A stretch of 64,000 nt of DNA from Geoalkalibacter subterraneus (GCF_000827125.1 NZ_CP010311.1:930001-994000), one strand, 5' to 3'. Positions 17,770 to 26,680 are shown, numbered from the stretch's first letter. Notes: generated from the sequence alone by a model not told the origin. Numbers and translations: made by a program.

Positions 17770-18234
17770 TTATTTTGTAGGTTTCTCTAAAGTATAATCG
17801 GTTTTTGCCGTATGGGGCAAAATGACCCGTCGAACCTGGGACATCAGATCCTGAAGATCGAAAGGCTTGTCGAGCAGGACCACTGCACCGAGGCGCCGGG
17901 CCAGTTTATGGGTCTGCTCATCACCAAAAGCGGTGATCAGCATCAACGGTGGAAGATTCCTGCGGGTTTTCAGATATTCCAGCACTTCCATGCCGGTGAT
18001 GCCGGGCATGTGGATGTCGGAAATCACCAGATCCCAGTCGATCGCCTCTGAGGTGCAGCCTTCTTCGAGGCGCTGAAGAAGGCTGGCCCCATCAGGCATT
18101 GATTCCACTGCATATCCTTCACGCCAGAGAGCAAACGAGAGCATCTCCCGCATTTCGCCGTCGTCCTCGGCCAATAAAATTCGTGGTCGACTCGTGCTTT
18201 CTGTATAAATGGGACGGCCCGGGGCGCTCACCAT
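17770..18234 (-). CDS. Stand-alone response regulator receiver protein
   Basis: 154-aa protein made of one CheY-like receiver domain after a ~17-residue N-terminal tail. Visible are the acidic pocket (LLAEDDGEMREML), the phosphoacceptor Asp in DLVISDIHMPGITGMEVLEYL, the conserved Thr (LMLITAF) and the Lys (VVLLDKPFDLQDL). No output domain is present, so it probably works by protein-protein contact, as a phosphate sink or an allosteric partner. It stands between the sigma-54 activator gene and htrA. The sigma-54 promoter about 35 bp upstream of its start makes it the first gene of an htrA operon. Confidence 0.88.
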   Translation of the reverse strand: MVSAPGRPIYTESTSRPRILLAEDDGEMREMLSFALWREGYAVESMPDGASLLQRLEEGCTSEAIDWDLVISDIHMPGITGMEVLEYLKTRRNLPPLMLITAFGDEQTHKLARRLGAVVLLDKPFDLQDLMSQVRRVILPHTAKTDYTLEKPTK

Positions 18235-18276
18235 GCGCTCTCCTCCTTGCGTTGAATAACGACTTTACTCAGGAGA

Positions 18277-18294
18277 AAGCATCGCCCGTGCCAA
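18277..18294 (-). promoter_or_regulatory. Sigma-54 promoter (-24/-12) for the receiver-htrA operon
   Basis: On the minus strand the sequence reads TTGGCACG, four bases (GGCG), ATGCTT. This matches the sigma-54 consensus TTGGCACG-N4-TTGCA, with both the -24 GG and -12 GC elements intact and correctly spaced. It lies about 45 bp upstream of the ATG of the receiver gene. About 55-70 bp further upstream is a GCCCC/GGGGC dyad (18349-18361), plus a repeated ATGCCCCAATGC, which could be activator sites. An NtrC-type activator is encoded immediately upstream. Confidence 0.8.
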
Positions 18295-18393
18295 GATGGA
18301 ATTTGTTTTAAATCGGTAGGTTATGCGGTGTTTCAGCCGAGGCAATACGCCCCATCGGGGCAGAATGCCCCAATGCTGCACTTTATGCTCTGA

Positions 18394-19749
18394 TCATTCC
18401 TCTTTGGAGCGCAGTTTCCTGTAGAGTGTCTTGCGGTCGAGTCCCAGGATCCGAGCCGCCAGCGTGCGGTTGCCTTCAACCGCCTCGAGAACCCGCTCGA
18501 TATGGCGGCGCTCCACCTCCGCCAGCGAGGGGAGTTCGCCGGGGCCTGCCAGGTCGGTTGCCATGGGGCCGGGCTGACTTTCGCGGAGCCGGTCCGGAAG
18601 GTCTTCAATCGCCAGGGTATTGAATCGCGTCAGAGCGACTGCCCGTTCCATGGCGTTGCGCAGTTCCCGAACGTTTCCGGGCCAGGAGTAGGAGAGAAGT
18701 TTCTCCGCCACAGGCTGGGATAGGCCCGTGACCTGCTTGTCGAAGCGCTTGGCGCATTGGGATGCGAAATGCTCGGCCAGCAGCAGAATATCGGTACCCC
18801 GCGCGCGCAGCGGCGGCATCTCGATGGGGACGACATTGAGCCGATAATAGAGATCCTCACGGAAGCGGCCATCAGCGACGTCTTGTTCAAGATCACGGTT
18901 GGTGGCTGTAACAAAGCGCGCGTCTACCGCCACCTCCTGTGCTGCGCCCACCGGTCGCACCTTGCGTTGCTCCAGGGCACGCAGCAGCTTGGGCTGCAGA
19001 TTGAGGGGCACTTCACCGATCTCGTCGAGGAACAGGGTTCCGCCGCGGGCCTGCTGAAAAAGCCCCGACCGCGCCTCTCCTGCGCCGGTAAAGGCACCCT
19101 TGACGTGGCCGAACAACTCGCTTTCCAGTAGATTTTCCGGCAGCGCCGCGCAATTGACGGCCACAAAGGGCCCGTCTCGTCGGGGGCCGCGATTATGCAG
19201 GGCTCGGGCGGCAAGCTCTTTGCCCGTGCCGCTCTCGCCGGTGATCAGGACGGTGATGTCGAGTTCCGCCAGGCGTTTGAGTTGATCGTAGAGTTCCTGC
19301 ATGACGCGACTCTGCCCCAACAGATCATCGAAGGGCTGGGCGCGCCGCACCGATTCGCGCAGCACGCGCACCTGCTGCTGCAGACGGCGCTGCTTAATCG
19401 CCCGTTCGAGAGCAAAAACCAGAAGATCGAGATCCACCGGTTTAGTTACGAAATCATAGGCGCCGGCCCGTAGTGCCCCCACGGCAGTTTCCAGGCTGCC
19501 GAAAGCGGTAATGACAACCACCGGAATGTCTTCACGCGCTTCGATAACGCGGCGGCACAACTCAAGACCGTCCATTCCGGGCAGGTTGAGGTCAGTCAGC
19601 AGCACGTCGAAATCCTGCTGATGGATCTGCTCCAGGGCCGCTTCGGCGCGCAGGTGCCACTCCACCTGAAATTCCCGCCGGACCAGAGATTCTTCCAGCA
19701 TGCCGCACATCTCGCGGTCATCATCGACGATGAGAATGCGTCCCTTCAT
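18394..19749 (-). CDS. Sigma-54-dependent NtrC-family response regulator
   Basis: Protein of 451 aa with three modules. The receiver has its phosphoacceptor Asp in LLTDLNLPGMDGLELC. The AAA+ domain has Walker A GESGTGKE, the sigma-54 contact loop GAFTGA (in HVKGAFTGAGEARSGLF), Walker B GGTLFLDEIGEVP and the R-finger region. The C-terminal Fis-type helix-turn-helix is HIERVLEAVEGNRTLAARILGLDRKTLYRKL. It activates sigma-54 RNA polymerase when phosphorylated, presumably by the kinase whose gene overlaps its start by 4 bp. The strong sigma-54 promoter directly downstream makes the receiver-htrA operon its likeliest target. I infer an envelope-stress circuit, functionally like ZraSR. Confidence 0.95.
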   Translation of the reverse strand: MKGRILIVDDDREMCGMLEESLVRREFQVEWHLRAEAALEQIHQQDFDVLLTDLNLPGMDGLELCRRVIEAREDIPVVVITAFGSLETAVGALRAGAYDFVTKPVDLDLLVFALERAIKQRRLQQQVRVLRESVRRAQPFDDLLGQSRVMQELYDQLKRLAELDITVLITGESGTGKELAARALHNRGPRRDGPFVAVNCAALPENLLESELFGHVKGAFTGAGEARSGLFQQARGGTLFLDEIGEVPLNLQPKLLRALEQRKVRPVGAAQEVAVDARFVTATNRDLEQDVADGRFREDLYYRLNVVPIEMPPLRARGTDILLLAEHFASQCAKRFDKQVTGLSQPVAEKLLSYSWPGNVRELRNAMERAVALTRFNTLAIEDLPDRLRESQPGPMATDLAGPGELPSLAEVERRHIERVLEAVEGNRTLAARILGLDRKTLYRKLRSKEE

Positions 19750-21203
19750 TGCGTGGCCTCCAAGGGCAGGTAAAGTGTAAAGCAGGCCCCTTCTCCGGGT
19801 GGGCTTGCGACCTCGATCCGGCCGCCGTGCTCCTCCACGATGCCGTACACAATCGAGAGACCCAGCCCTGTGCCCTCTCCGACATCCTTGGTGGTGAAAA
19901 ACGGCTCGAACAATTGATCGAGATGTTCCGGCGGGATGCCGGGACCGTTGTCCTGCACGACAATCTTTGCGGTGTCATCCTGCATGCCGTTGGCATCCCC
20001 TGCTTTCAAGTAACTCAATTCCACATCAACTCTTCCTCCCCGGGGGGTAGCTTGGATGCCGTTGAGGATCAGGTTGGTGACCACCTGCTGCATTTTGGCC
20101 GGATCGACTGCCACCTGCGGCAATTCTGGGTCTGCGTGCATTTGCACGGTGACATCCTTCTTGCCCGCGCTGGACGCCAGCAGGTTCAGCACGCCGCGCA
20201 CCAGATGCTCCAGCGAGGTCGGTTCCCGTCGGGTGGAGCCGCGTCGGGCAAAATCAAGGAGCTGCCGCATCAGTGTGGTCATGCGGCTGGCCTGTTCAGA
20301 GATGATGGTGGCATTGCGTGCTGCATCCTCCGGGGAGAGGTCGCCGGAAGCGATCAACTGGGCACGACCCGATACCACGTTAAGCGGTGTCCCAAGCTCA
20401 TGGGCCATGCCGGCCGCCAGGCGCCCCACAGTGGCAAGACGCTCCGCATGTCGCAGCTGTTCGAGGGCGGCGACCCGGGCCTCGCTCTCTTCCTGGATCT
20501 GGCGGTGGGAGAGGGCAAGCTGATCGCACATCTGATTGAGGGCTTCGGCCAGGGTGCTTAATTCGCCTTTTCCCTTCAGCTTGAGAGGAGTCCCGAAGTC
20601 GCCGCTGCCGATGCGGCGGGTTTTGTCCATCAGTTTCTGCAGAGGTCGCCCTACCAGGTGGAACCCCGCGATCAGAATCAGCACGCCGCTGGCGGCAAGA
20701 GACCCCGCCAAAAGCGCTGCCGCCCGCCACAATGCTGAATTGGCATGCTCGCGCAGCTCGGTCATCGGTTCGGCAATTTCGAGCAGTGCCTTGATTTCAT
20801 CGTTAACGACAATGGGGCGGTAGGTCACCAGAAGGCCCTCATCGCCAACCTGCGGCGCCTCCACGACCACTTCCGCGCCGGGGCGCAATGCGCGTGGTCC
20901 CAGGTTGCCCACCAGGGGAGCACGGGGGTCGCCGGGGGGGGCATTGGGCAGAACCAGCCGGATGCGCATCGGCTGGCTTTCACGGGCGGCCTCGCGCAGG
21001 AAATTGAAGGCCTCGGTGCCGCCGCGTTCCTGCCACAGCGAAGCCGTGACCCCCTGCACAATGCGGCCGTATTGACGGGCATCGCGGATCATGTCGCCGC
21101 GAAATGTTTCCAGGTCGCGGCGCAGAGACAGGTAGGCATCGATGCTGATGACCAGGATGATGCCGATCCAGATGAACAGGGCGATTTTTGCAGCCAGCTT
21201 CAT
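19746..21203 (-). CDS. Membrane sensor histidine kinase, partner of the NtrC-type regulator
   Basis: 485-aa kinase. TM1 (residues 5-25, ALFIWIGIILVISIDAYL) and TM2 (about 160-183) bracket a periplasmic sensor region of about 130 residues. A HAMP linker (GRPLQKLMDKTRRIGSGDFG) follows, then HisKA with the phospho-His in AAGMAHELGTPLNVVSG and the HATPase domain (N box VVTNLILNGIQATPRGG, G1 VQDNGPGIPP, G2 GTGLGLSIVYGIV). The sensor domain has no named motif but includes a Pro-rich stretch (VLPNAPPGDPRAPLVGN). The ATGA overlap with the regulator gene shows they form one pair. Given the neighbouring htrA, the signal is probably envelope or metal stress, but this is context only. Confidence 0.92.
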   Translation of the reverse strand: MKLAAKIALFIWIGIILVISIDAYLSLRRDLETFRGDMIRDARQYGRIVQGVTASLWQERGGTEAFNFLREAARESQPMRIRLVLPNAPPGDPRAPLVGNLGPRALRPGAEVVVEAPQVGDEGLLVTYRPIVVNDEIKALLEIAEPMTELREHANSALWRAAALLAGSLAASGVLILIAGFHLVGRPLQKLMDKTRRIGSGDFGTPLKLKGKGELSTLAEALNQMCDQLALSHRQIQEESEARVAALEQLRHAERLATVGRLAAGMAHELGTPLNVVSGRAQLIASGDLSPEDAARNATIISEQASRMTTLMRQLLDFARRGSTRREPTSLEHLVRGVLNLLASSAGKKDVTVQMHADPELPQVAVDPAKMQQVVTNLILNGIQATPRGGRVDVELSYLKAGDANGMQDDTAKIVVQDNGPGIPPEHLDQLFEPFFTTKDVGEGTGLGLSIVYGIVEEHGGRIEVASPPGEGACFTLYLPLEATQ

Positions 21204-21450
21204 GCCGTGATCCTTGAGATTATTTGCAGAAAAAGATTCGGCGCTGATTGTAACCTCTTATTTCCAGGGCGCCAAGGTTCGATTGAGAATGGAGAGTCTG
21301 TGGGGAGAATGAATACGGAAATTTTTTCATAAATTCACACACAAAGTACTGTAACAATGTTTTATTTTTGATAGCATGTTTGTTGCGTCATCTGGAACCT
21401 GCGCTGCACGGCGTGTAAATTTAAAATTCCAACCACGGGAGGATGCCATA

Positions 21451-22452
21451 ATGCCGGATCAGACCTTCAAAGCCATGATCGTTGAAGAAACGGAACCTAA
21501 AAAATTCAGCCGCCGCATCGGTGAACGCAGCGTCAGCGACCTGCCCGAGGGCGATCTGCTGGTGCGGGTGCGCTATTCCTCGCTTAATTACAAAGATGCC
21601 CTGTCCGCCATCGGCAACAAGGGCGTGTCACGCAATTTCCCCCACACCCCGGGGATCGATGCAGCCGGCGAGGTGGTGGAGTGCAACTGCGGACGCTTCA
21701 AAGCCGGAGACCAGGTGCTGGTGACGGGTTATGACCTGGGGATGAACACGGCCGGAGGATTCGGACAGTACCTCCGCATCCCCTGTGAATGGGCCCTGCC
21801 GCTTCCTGAGGGGCTGAGCATGCGCGAAAGCATGGTCCTGGGTACCGCCGGCCTGACGGCAGGCCTTTCGATATTGAAGATGCAACAGTCCGGGGTGCAT
21901 GCTGACTCCGGCGAAGTGCTGGTGACCGGCGCTACCGGCGGGGTGGGAAGCATTGCGGTCAGCATTCTCGCCCGTCTGGGGTACCGGGTGGTGGCCGCCT
22001 CGGGCAAAACCGCCGCGATTGAAGAACTGAAGAAACTTGGTGCAGCCGAAGTCATCACACGTGAGCAGGTGACCGAAGGTGCCGAGCGACCTATGATGAA
22101 AGAGCGCTGGGCCGGAGGGGTCGATGTGGTCGGCGGCGAAATGCTGGGCGCTGCCCTTAAAGCGACGCGGTACGGTGGCACCATGACCTGCTGCGGCCTG
22201 GTCGGCTCGCCTGATCTGCCCATCAATGTCTTTCCTTTTATTCTGCGTGGCGTGAGTCTGCTCGGCATCGATTCGGTCCAGTGCCCGCAGGAGCTGCGGC
22301 TGAACGTCTGGAACAGGCTCGCTGCAGAATGGCGCCCCGCGCATCTCGACCAGTCGGTTGATGAGTGTTCTCTTGACGGGCTCGATGAGCGAATCGACGC
22401 GATGCTTAAAGGGGAGCACCAGGGACGCACAATCGTCAACCTGGATCAATAA
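21451..22452 (+). CDS. acuI: YhdH/AcuI-family zinc-free MDR oxidoreductase (acrylyl-CoA reductase-like)
   Basis: 333-aa medium-chain dehydrogenase/reductase of the YhdH/AcuI group, which reduces acryloyl-CoA to propanoyl-CoA with NADPH. Family signatures are LVRVRYSSLNYKDALSAIGNKGVSRNFPHTPGIDAAGEV near the N-terminus and the nucleotide-binding loop VTGATGGVGSIAVSILARLGY. The structural and catalytic zinc cysteines of alcohol dehydrogenases are absent, as expected. The ATG at 21451 has GGGAGG upstream; the frame is open another 25 codons with no better start. It is 13 bp upstream of an enoyl-CoA hydratase gene, giving a two-gene operon for short-chain acyl-CoA conversion. The exact substrate is inferred from the family. 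Confidence 0.85.
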   Translation: MPDQTFKAMIVEETEPKKFSRRIGERSVSDLPEGDLLVRVRYSSLNYKDALSAIGNKGVSRNFPHTPGIDAAGEVVECNCGRFKAGDQVLVTGYDLGMNTAGGFGQYLRIPCEWALPLPEGLSMRESMVLGTAGLTAGLSILKMQQSGVHADSGEVLVTGATGGVGSIAVSILARLGYRVVAASGKTAAIEELKKLGAAEVITREQVTEGAERPMMKERWAGGVDVVGGEMLGAALKATRYGGTMTCCGLVGSPDLPINVFPFILRGVSLLGIDSVQCPQELRLNVWNRLAAEWRPAHLDQSVDECSLDGLDERIDAMLKGEHQGRTIVNLDQ

Positions 22453-22465
22453 ACGGGAGGAAAAG

Positions 22466-23245
22466 ATGGAAGATCAACTGCTGCTGAACATCAGCGATTC
22501 GATTGCAACCCTGACCGTCAATCGCCCCAAGGTGATGAATGCGCTTTCCATCGATGTTCTTAAGGCCTTGAAAAAAAACGTTATTGAGCTCGATGCCGAT
22601 GACCGCGTGCGTGTGATCATTATTACCGGCGCCGGCGAGAAAGCCTTTATCGCGGGCGGGGATATCTCCGCTATGCGGGATTTCGGCCCCCTGCAGGGGC
22701 GCGACTCGGCGCTGCTGGCGCAGGGCGTGCTCAATGAGATTGAGCGTTGCAGTAAGCCGGTGATTGCGGCGGTCAATGGCTATGCTCTGGGCGGCGGCTG
22801 CGAGCTGTCCATGGCCTGCGACCTGCGCGTTGCCAGTGAAAACGCACGCTTCGGGCAGCCCGAAGTCAATATCGGCATCATTCCCGGTTGGGGCGGTAGC
22901 CAGCGTCTGCCGCGCCTGATCGGCAAGGGGCGCGCCCTTGAAATGATCCTCACCGGCGAGATGATCGATGCCCAGGAGGCCTGGCGCATCGGGCTGGTCA
23001 ACAAGGTTTTTCCCCAGAGCGAGTTGATGGAGCAGACCCGGGCGCTGGCAGCCAAAATCGCCAAACGCAGTCTGGTCGTCACCCGTTTGAGCAAGGAAGT
23101 GGTGCATCATGGAATGGAGCTTGATCTTGCCCGTGCCCAGGAGCTGGAAGCCGACCTGTTCGGGCTGTGTTTCTCCACCCACGACCAGAAAGAGGGGATG
23201 GGGGCATTTCTCGAAAAGCGCTCCCCGCAGTTCAAGGATGCCTGA
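22466..23245 (+). CDS. Enoyl-CoA hydratase/crotonase-family protein
   Basis: 259-aa crotonase, usual length. The two oxyanion-hole segments are ITGAGEKAFIAGGDISAM and VIAAVNGYALGGGCELSMACD. The two catalytic Glu positions of crotonases appear at the end of the second block and in FGQPEVNIGIIPGWGGSQRLPR, so it is likely a true hydratase rather than an isomerase. It probably hydrates a short-chain 2-enoyl-CoA. GGGAGG precedes the ATG at 22466, which lies 13 bp after the acuI-like gene, so the two are co-transcribed. They could act on the same acrylyl- or crotonyl-type intermediate in fatty or amino acid breakdown. Confidence 0.92.
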   Translation: MEDQLLLNISDSIATLTVNRPKVMNALSIDVLKALKKNVIELDADDRVRVIIITGAGEKAFIAGGDISAMRDFGPLQGRDSALLAQGVLNEIERCSKPVIAAVNGYALGGGCELSMACDLRVASENARFGQPEVNIGIIPGWGGSQRLPRLIGKGRALEMILTGEMIDAQEAWRIGLVNKVFPQSELMEQTRALAAKIAKRSLVVTRLSKEVVHHGMELDLARAQELEADLFGLCFSTHDQKEGMGAFLEKRSPQFKDA

Positions 23246-23353
23246 ACCGTTGGTGATATTTTTCTGCCGGACACTGCATGATCCATATCATCTGGTATAG
23301 TGTACGGCAGGATTTTGGAAATGACCTGATGCCAACGTAAGGAGGATCGAAAA

Positions 23354-23500
23354 ATGAAACGCATGATGTGTCTGCTTGTTGTTGTTCTTTTTGCCGCGGG
23401 CCTGGTTGGGTGCGCAACACCGTCGTCCCAGAAAGAGAATGTCAAGGTCAAGTGCCCTGCCTGCGGTTATGAATTCGACACCCCCGTTTCCCACGAATAA
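23354..23500 (+). CDS. Tiny lipoprotein with a CPACGYEF zinc-ribbon knuckle
   Basis: 48-aa protein, easily missed for its size. It has a basic N-terminus, a hydrophobic core (MCLLVVVLFAAGLVGC) and a lipobox LVGC, so the mature peptide is a lipidated tail of about 30 residues. That tail contains CPACGYEFDTPVS, a CxxC knuckle like half a zinc ribbon. GGAGG lies seven bases upstream of the ATG, and an intrinsic terminator follows at 23530-23563, so this is a complete, independently ended gene. Function unknown; a metal-binding or redox-active outer-membrane peptide is possible. Confidence 0.75.
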   Translation: MKRMMCLLVVVLFAAGLVGCATPSSQKENVKVKCPACGYEFDTPVSHE

Positions 23501-23529
23501 CGGTACGTCATAGCGCCGTGTTCTTCTTC

Positions 23530-23563
23530 GCCCCCTGTCCGGCTCGTCCGCAGGGGGCGTTTT
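23530..23563 (+). terminator. Intrinsic terminator after the tiny lipoprotein gene
   Basis: GCCCCCTG (23530-23537) pairs with CAGGGGGC (23551-23558) across a 13-base loop and is followed by GTTTTC. It lies 30 bp downstream of the lipoprotein stop codon. Confidence 0.8.
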
Positions 23564-24067
23564 CGTTGGAGCGGGCGAGCTGAGAAATGCACAGGGAGGA
23601 GATCATGGCTGTTTACTGCAGGGGCTCCAGAGGGGCAGAGGTCTGTTTCGGCACTGGCACGGTAGGCGACCCACAGATCATCCCCATCGGTTCCTTTCTG
23701 CTTCGCCACGACGATGTTGCGGCGGGGTTGATCGAATACCGCCGCCAGCAGACGGTTCTGAGTGGTGGCCAGGTAGTATTGATCTGCTCTCCTGCGGGTT
23801 AGTGCAATGGCCTACTTCGCGGTAAGGGGTTCGTGGATTATGTCAGCATATCAATTCGAAGGGCAGAGGCTTTGACCTGGGTCAAATTCTGGATGAAATG
23901 GTGCGCCAAGGCGAAACTGATTGACATCAGGTGGCTATCGGTTAATTTTGCGGTTAATAGATGTAGAAAAAATTTAACGCAGAGGCGCGAGAGGAAAAGA
24001 GAGGCGCAGAGTTGAAAATCTCTTTTTCGCTGTAGGTTTCAAACTTCGAGAGCGGGGTGTGGTCTTT
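23564..24067. other. 504-bp gap with no clear gene; possible decayed sequence
   Basis: Open stretches occur on both strands (plus 23587-23802; minus about 23580-23790, including NRLLAAVFDQPRRNIVVAKQ) but neither has a good start and family resemblance. The minus reading looks more protein-like and may be a gene remnant. Near 23970-24010 is AACGCAGAGGCGCGAGAGG followed by a second GAGGCGCAGAG, a short duplicated motif of the kind dispersed in many proteobacterial genomes. I see no convincing promoter for the downstream gene. Confidence 0.35.
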
Positions 24068-25945
24068 ATGAATATGTTTCAGCGCGTGCTGATGGTGGAT
24101 GCCTCCAACGGCTTTTACAGGATGAAAAGATATGGTTTTGACCGCTACTTCGGGCCGGTGGATCTCGGTATTCACCTGACCCGTTATTATCGCAGCCTTA
24201 ATTTCGGCGTCGGCATCTTTGCCGGTTCTATCCTCCCCGGCTCCAATCGGCTGGTCGTCACCGGGTTTTCACCCTGTTGGCAGGGCAATTACATCAGCTC
24301 CATGGGGGGGGCGGGGCTGGTGTTCAACAACCTGGGCATCAACATGGTCAGCCTGGTGGGTAGGGCGCCGGTGCCGTCTGTGCTGTACCTCAACCGCAAT
24401 CATGGCGAAGAGATCGAAGTCGAGGTGGTTCCCGTCGACGTTGCGCGCATCTGGGCCGCAGGTCGCACCGGAACCTACGCCCTGATGGACGAGGCCTACC
24501 GGATGTTCGGCAGCCGCTACGAGAAGGACCCGCGCATTCTCGCTACCGGCCCCGCTGCCATGCACACCGATATGGGCGGCATTGTTTCGGTGCCCATCAA
24601 GAAGGGGGAACTCAGCTACGTCGACACCTGGGCCGGCCGTGGCGGTCTTGGCAGCGCCATGGCGCAGTCCCACGGCATCGTCGCCGTTATTTACGGCGGG
24701 ACGCTGGTGGAAGAGGATTTTCGCGACAAAAATGTGGCCGACGAATGGTTTCAGAACAAGTACGACCTGCGCCTGATGCAGAAGGATCTGGAGGTTACCA
24801 GCAAGTATCGCTATGAAGAAAAACTGCGCACCGGCGGCACCTTCGGCGTCAACTACGCCAACATGGAAGGACGCATTCTGGCGTTCAACTATCGCACCAT
24901 GGATTGGAGTCATGAGCAGCGACAGGCTCTGCATCAGAATTTCGTGATCGATCATTACCTCAAGCAGTTCAATGAGGAAACCGTCGAGAACAAGCAGCAA
25001 GCCACCTGCGGTGAACCCTGCGTCGCGGTGTGCAAGAAGATGAACGGCCGCTACAAAAAAGACTACGAGCCCTACCAGACCATGGGCCCGCTGTGCGGCA
25101 TCTTCGATCAGCGGGCGGCGGAAAAGCTCAATCATTACTGTGACGCCATGGGGTTCGACGCCATCTCCGGCGGCGGTGTGCTGGCCTGGCTGATGGATCT
25201 GCTCGACGAAGGGGTGCTGAGTCGTGAAGACCTCGGCGTCAACCGTCTGCCGCGCTGGCAGCTGGATGACTTCGATGTGGTGGCCGATTCCATGCACAAC
25301 GCCGAGTTGGGGTGTGAACTGATCGACGCCATCCTTGAGCGGCGCGGCATGATCGATTTCAGGGAAGGGGTGCGCAAGTGGAGCCGCATTCATTCCCGCG
25401 CGAAAGGCACCGCGCTGCATGATCGCCTGGTGCATGTCGCCTTCGGCCGGCGCGGCTGGATGGTCCCCAATCAGTACTGGGTCTCCGGGGTGCTGGCGCC
25501 CATGGCGATCATGGGCAAATACTACATGATTTACAGCGACGATTTTATTCCGCCGCGCACGCTGGGGCGCATGTGCGCCGACCGGCTGAAAAAAGAGCTG
25601 ATTGTCGACAATCTCGGCACCTGTCGCTTCCACCGCGGCTGGGCGGAGGAGATGCTGCCCGACGTGATGGGTTCCCTCTACGATTGCAAAGAGCGCTATC
25701 TGCGCAGCATCGAGATCCTCGCCACCCGCATCAACAGCGGCAACACTCCCGTCTTCTGGGATTCGCAGCGCAACATCGACTTCATTCACAGCTTCCTGAG
25801 GCGCAAAAAGGAGGTGGATAAAATTGCCGATCCACGCCTGGATGAGTGGCTGGAGAAGTTCAACCAGGATCCTCTCGAAGCCGCCCGCGAGTTCTGGTAT
25901 CAGACGCTGATGGGGATTGACGAGAGTCTGCGGGAATTTTTCTGA
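24068..25945 (+). CDS. Aldehyde ferredoxin oxidoreductase (AOR) family tungsten/molybdenum enzyme
   Basis: 625-aa member of the AOR family, the usual length. These enzymes oxidise aldehydes (or run in reverse) at a bis-pterin tungsten or molybdenum site with one [4Fe-4S] cluster. The N-terminal domain has GVGIFAGSILPGSNRLVVTGFSPCWQG and GAGLVFNNLGINMVSLVGRAP. The cluster ligands are CGEPCVAVC in the middle and a distal Cys in LIVDNLGTCRFHRGW. The pterin-binding DAISGGGVLAWLMDLLDEG segment is also present. It diverges from classical AOR around the active site, so the substrate is open (GOR, WOR5- or BamB-like are alternatives). The ATG at 24068 is preferred over a GTG nine bases earlier. No ferredoxin gene adjoins it. 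Confidence 0.88.
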   Translation: MNMFQRVLMVDASNGFYRMKRYGFDRYFGPVDLGIHLTRYYRSLNFGVGIFAGSILPGSNRLVVTGFSPCWQGNYISSMGGAGLVFNNLGINMVSLVGRAPVPSVLYLNRNHGEEIEVEVVPVDVARIWAAGRTGTYALMDEAYRMFGSRYEKDPRILATGPAAMHTDMGGIVSVPIKKGELSYVDTWAGRGGLGSAMAQSHGIVAVIYGGTLVEEDFRDKNVADEWFQNKYDLRLMQKDLEVTSKYRYEEKLRTGGTFGVNYANMEGRILAFNYRTMDWSHEQRQALHQNFVIDHYLKQFNEETVENKQQATCGEPCVAVCKKMNGRYKKDYEPYQTMGPLCGIFDQRAAEKLNHYCDAMGFDAISGGGVLAWLMDLLDEGVLSREDLGVNRLPRWQLDDFDVVADSMHNAELGCELIDAILERRGMIDFREGVRKWSRIHSRAKGTALHDRLVHVAFGRRGWMVPNQYWVSGVLAPMAIMGKYYMIYSDDFIPPRTLGRMCADRLKKELIVDNLGTCRFHRGWAEEMLPDVMGSLYDCKERYLRSIEILATRINSGNTPVFWDSQRNIDFIHSFLRRKKEVDKIADPRLDEWLEKFNQDPLEAAREFWYQTLMGIDESLREFF

Positions 25946-25956
25946 GGCGCAAACCC

Positions 25957-26377
25957 ATGAGCAGCGATCCCAATTCTTCCGGGAAAAATCAAAGTCATTG
26001 GCGCCACCGCCTGCACGAGATTATCTTCGAGGCGGATACGCCCCTTAGCAAAGCCTTCGACGTCGGTCTGATTCTCAGTATTCTGCTCAGCGTTGCGGCA
26101 GCAATACGGCGAGCTGCTGGTGGTGGTCGAATGGTTTTTCACCATTACCTTCACTCTTGAGTACGTTCTGCGCCTGGTGAGCGTGCCGCCGCCCCCCTGC
26201 GCTATGCCCGCAGCTTCTTCGGCGTGGTTGACCTGCTGGCCATTCTACCTCCTTACCTCAGCCTGCTGCTGCCGGGGACGCACTATCTGCTGGTGATTCG
26301 AATTCTGCGCATCCTGCGGGTCGGAAGGGCATGAACCCGACGCCAGGTTCTGCAAGGATTGCGGGGCCGAGCTTTAA
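25957..26377 (+). pseudogene. Voltage-gated ion channel (ion transport protein) remnant
   Basis: Broken six-TM ion channel gene in three reading frames. It begins MSSDPNSSGKNQSHWRHRLH with the S1 helix (LSKAFDVGLILSILLSVAA). Then it shifts frame to [25 protein letters not shown] (S2-like), and again to [26 protein letters not shown] and the arginine-spaced S4 segment [13 protein letters not shown], followed by a stop. The pore (S5-P-S6) is gone. Immediately after, EPDARFCKDCGAEL and a stop may be the original C-terminal zinc-ribbon tail. Both ends are kept while the middle is lost. It starts 12 bp after the AOR gene, with which it may once have been co-transcribed. Confidence 0.75.
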
Positions 26378-26542
26378 TTCCAATCCAGGATGAATACACA
26401 GACGCGATGAGGCGCTCAGAGGATAGAAATATTTATGTTGATCCAATTTCCTGCCCCTCTTTTTTCCGCAGATTTTTAGAATTATATGGATTCGCCAGTC
26501 ATCGGGCCTCAAATGGTGTTCACCGAGAAAGAGAGGGAACCC

Positions 26543-26677
26543 ATGGCTGATGAACGGCTAATGCAGTTTGGATCTGAAATTGTTGAGGCAGTTTCGCAGC
26601 CGATGCCATGCCCCAACCGGTCTGGACTGCCGATGCGCAAGGCCGGGTGAACTACTACAACAACCGGGCAAAGAAAT
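26543..26677 (+). pseudogene. PAS-domain sensor remnant
   Basis: MADERLMQFGSEIVEAVS is followed, after a frame change, by ADAMPQPVWTADAQGRVNYY and NNRAKK, then a stop. The second piece is the classical start of a PAS domain in hybrid histidine kinases. The kinase core that should follow is missing; the next gene, 4 bp on, is a receiver domain. The likely history is one hybrid PAS-kinase-receiver gene with its centre deleted. Confidence 0.6.
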
Positions 26678-26680
26678 GAG

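Noticed and set aside
24269-25789. Long open frame (about 500 codons) antisense to the AOR-family gene
   Set aside because: It is a GC-rich shadow of the real gene, rich in His/Gln/Val wording and with no domain; the AOR reading is unmistakable.
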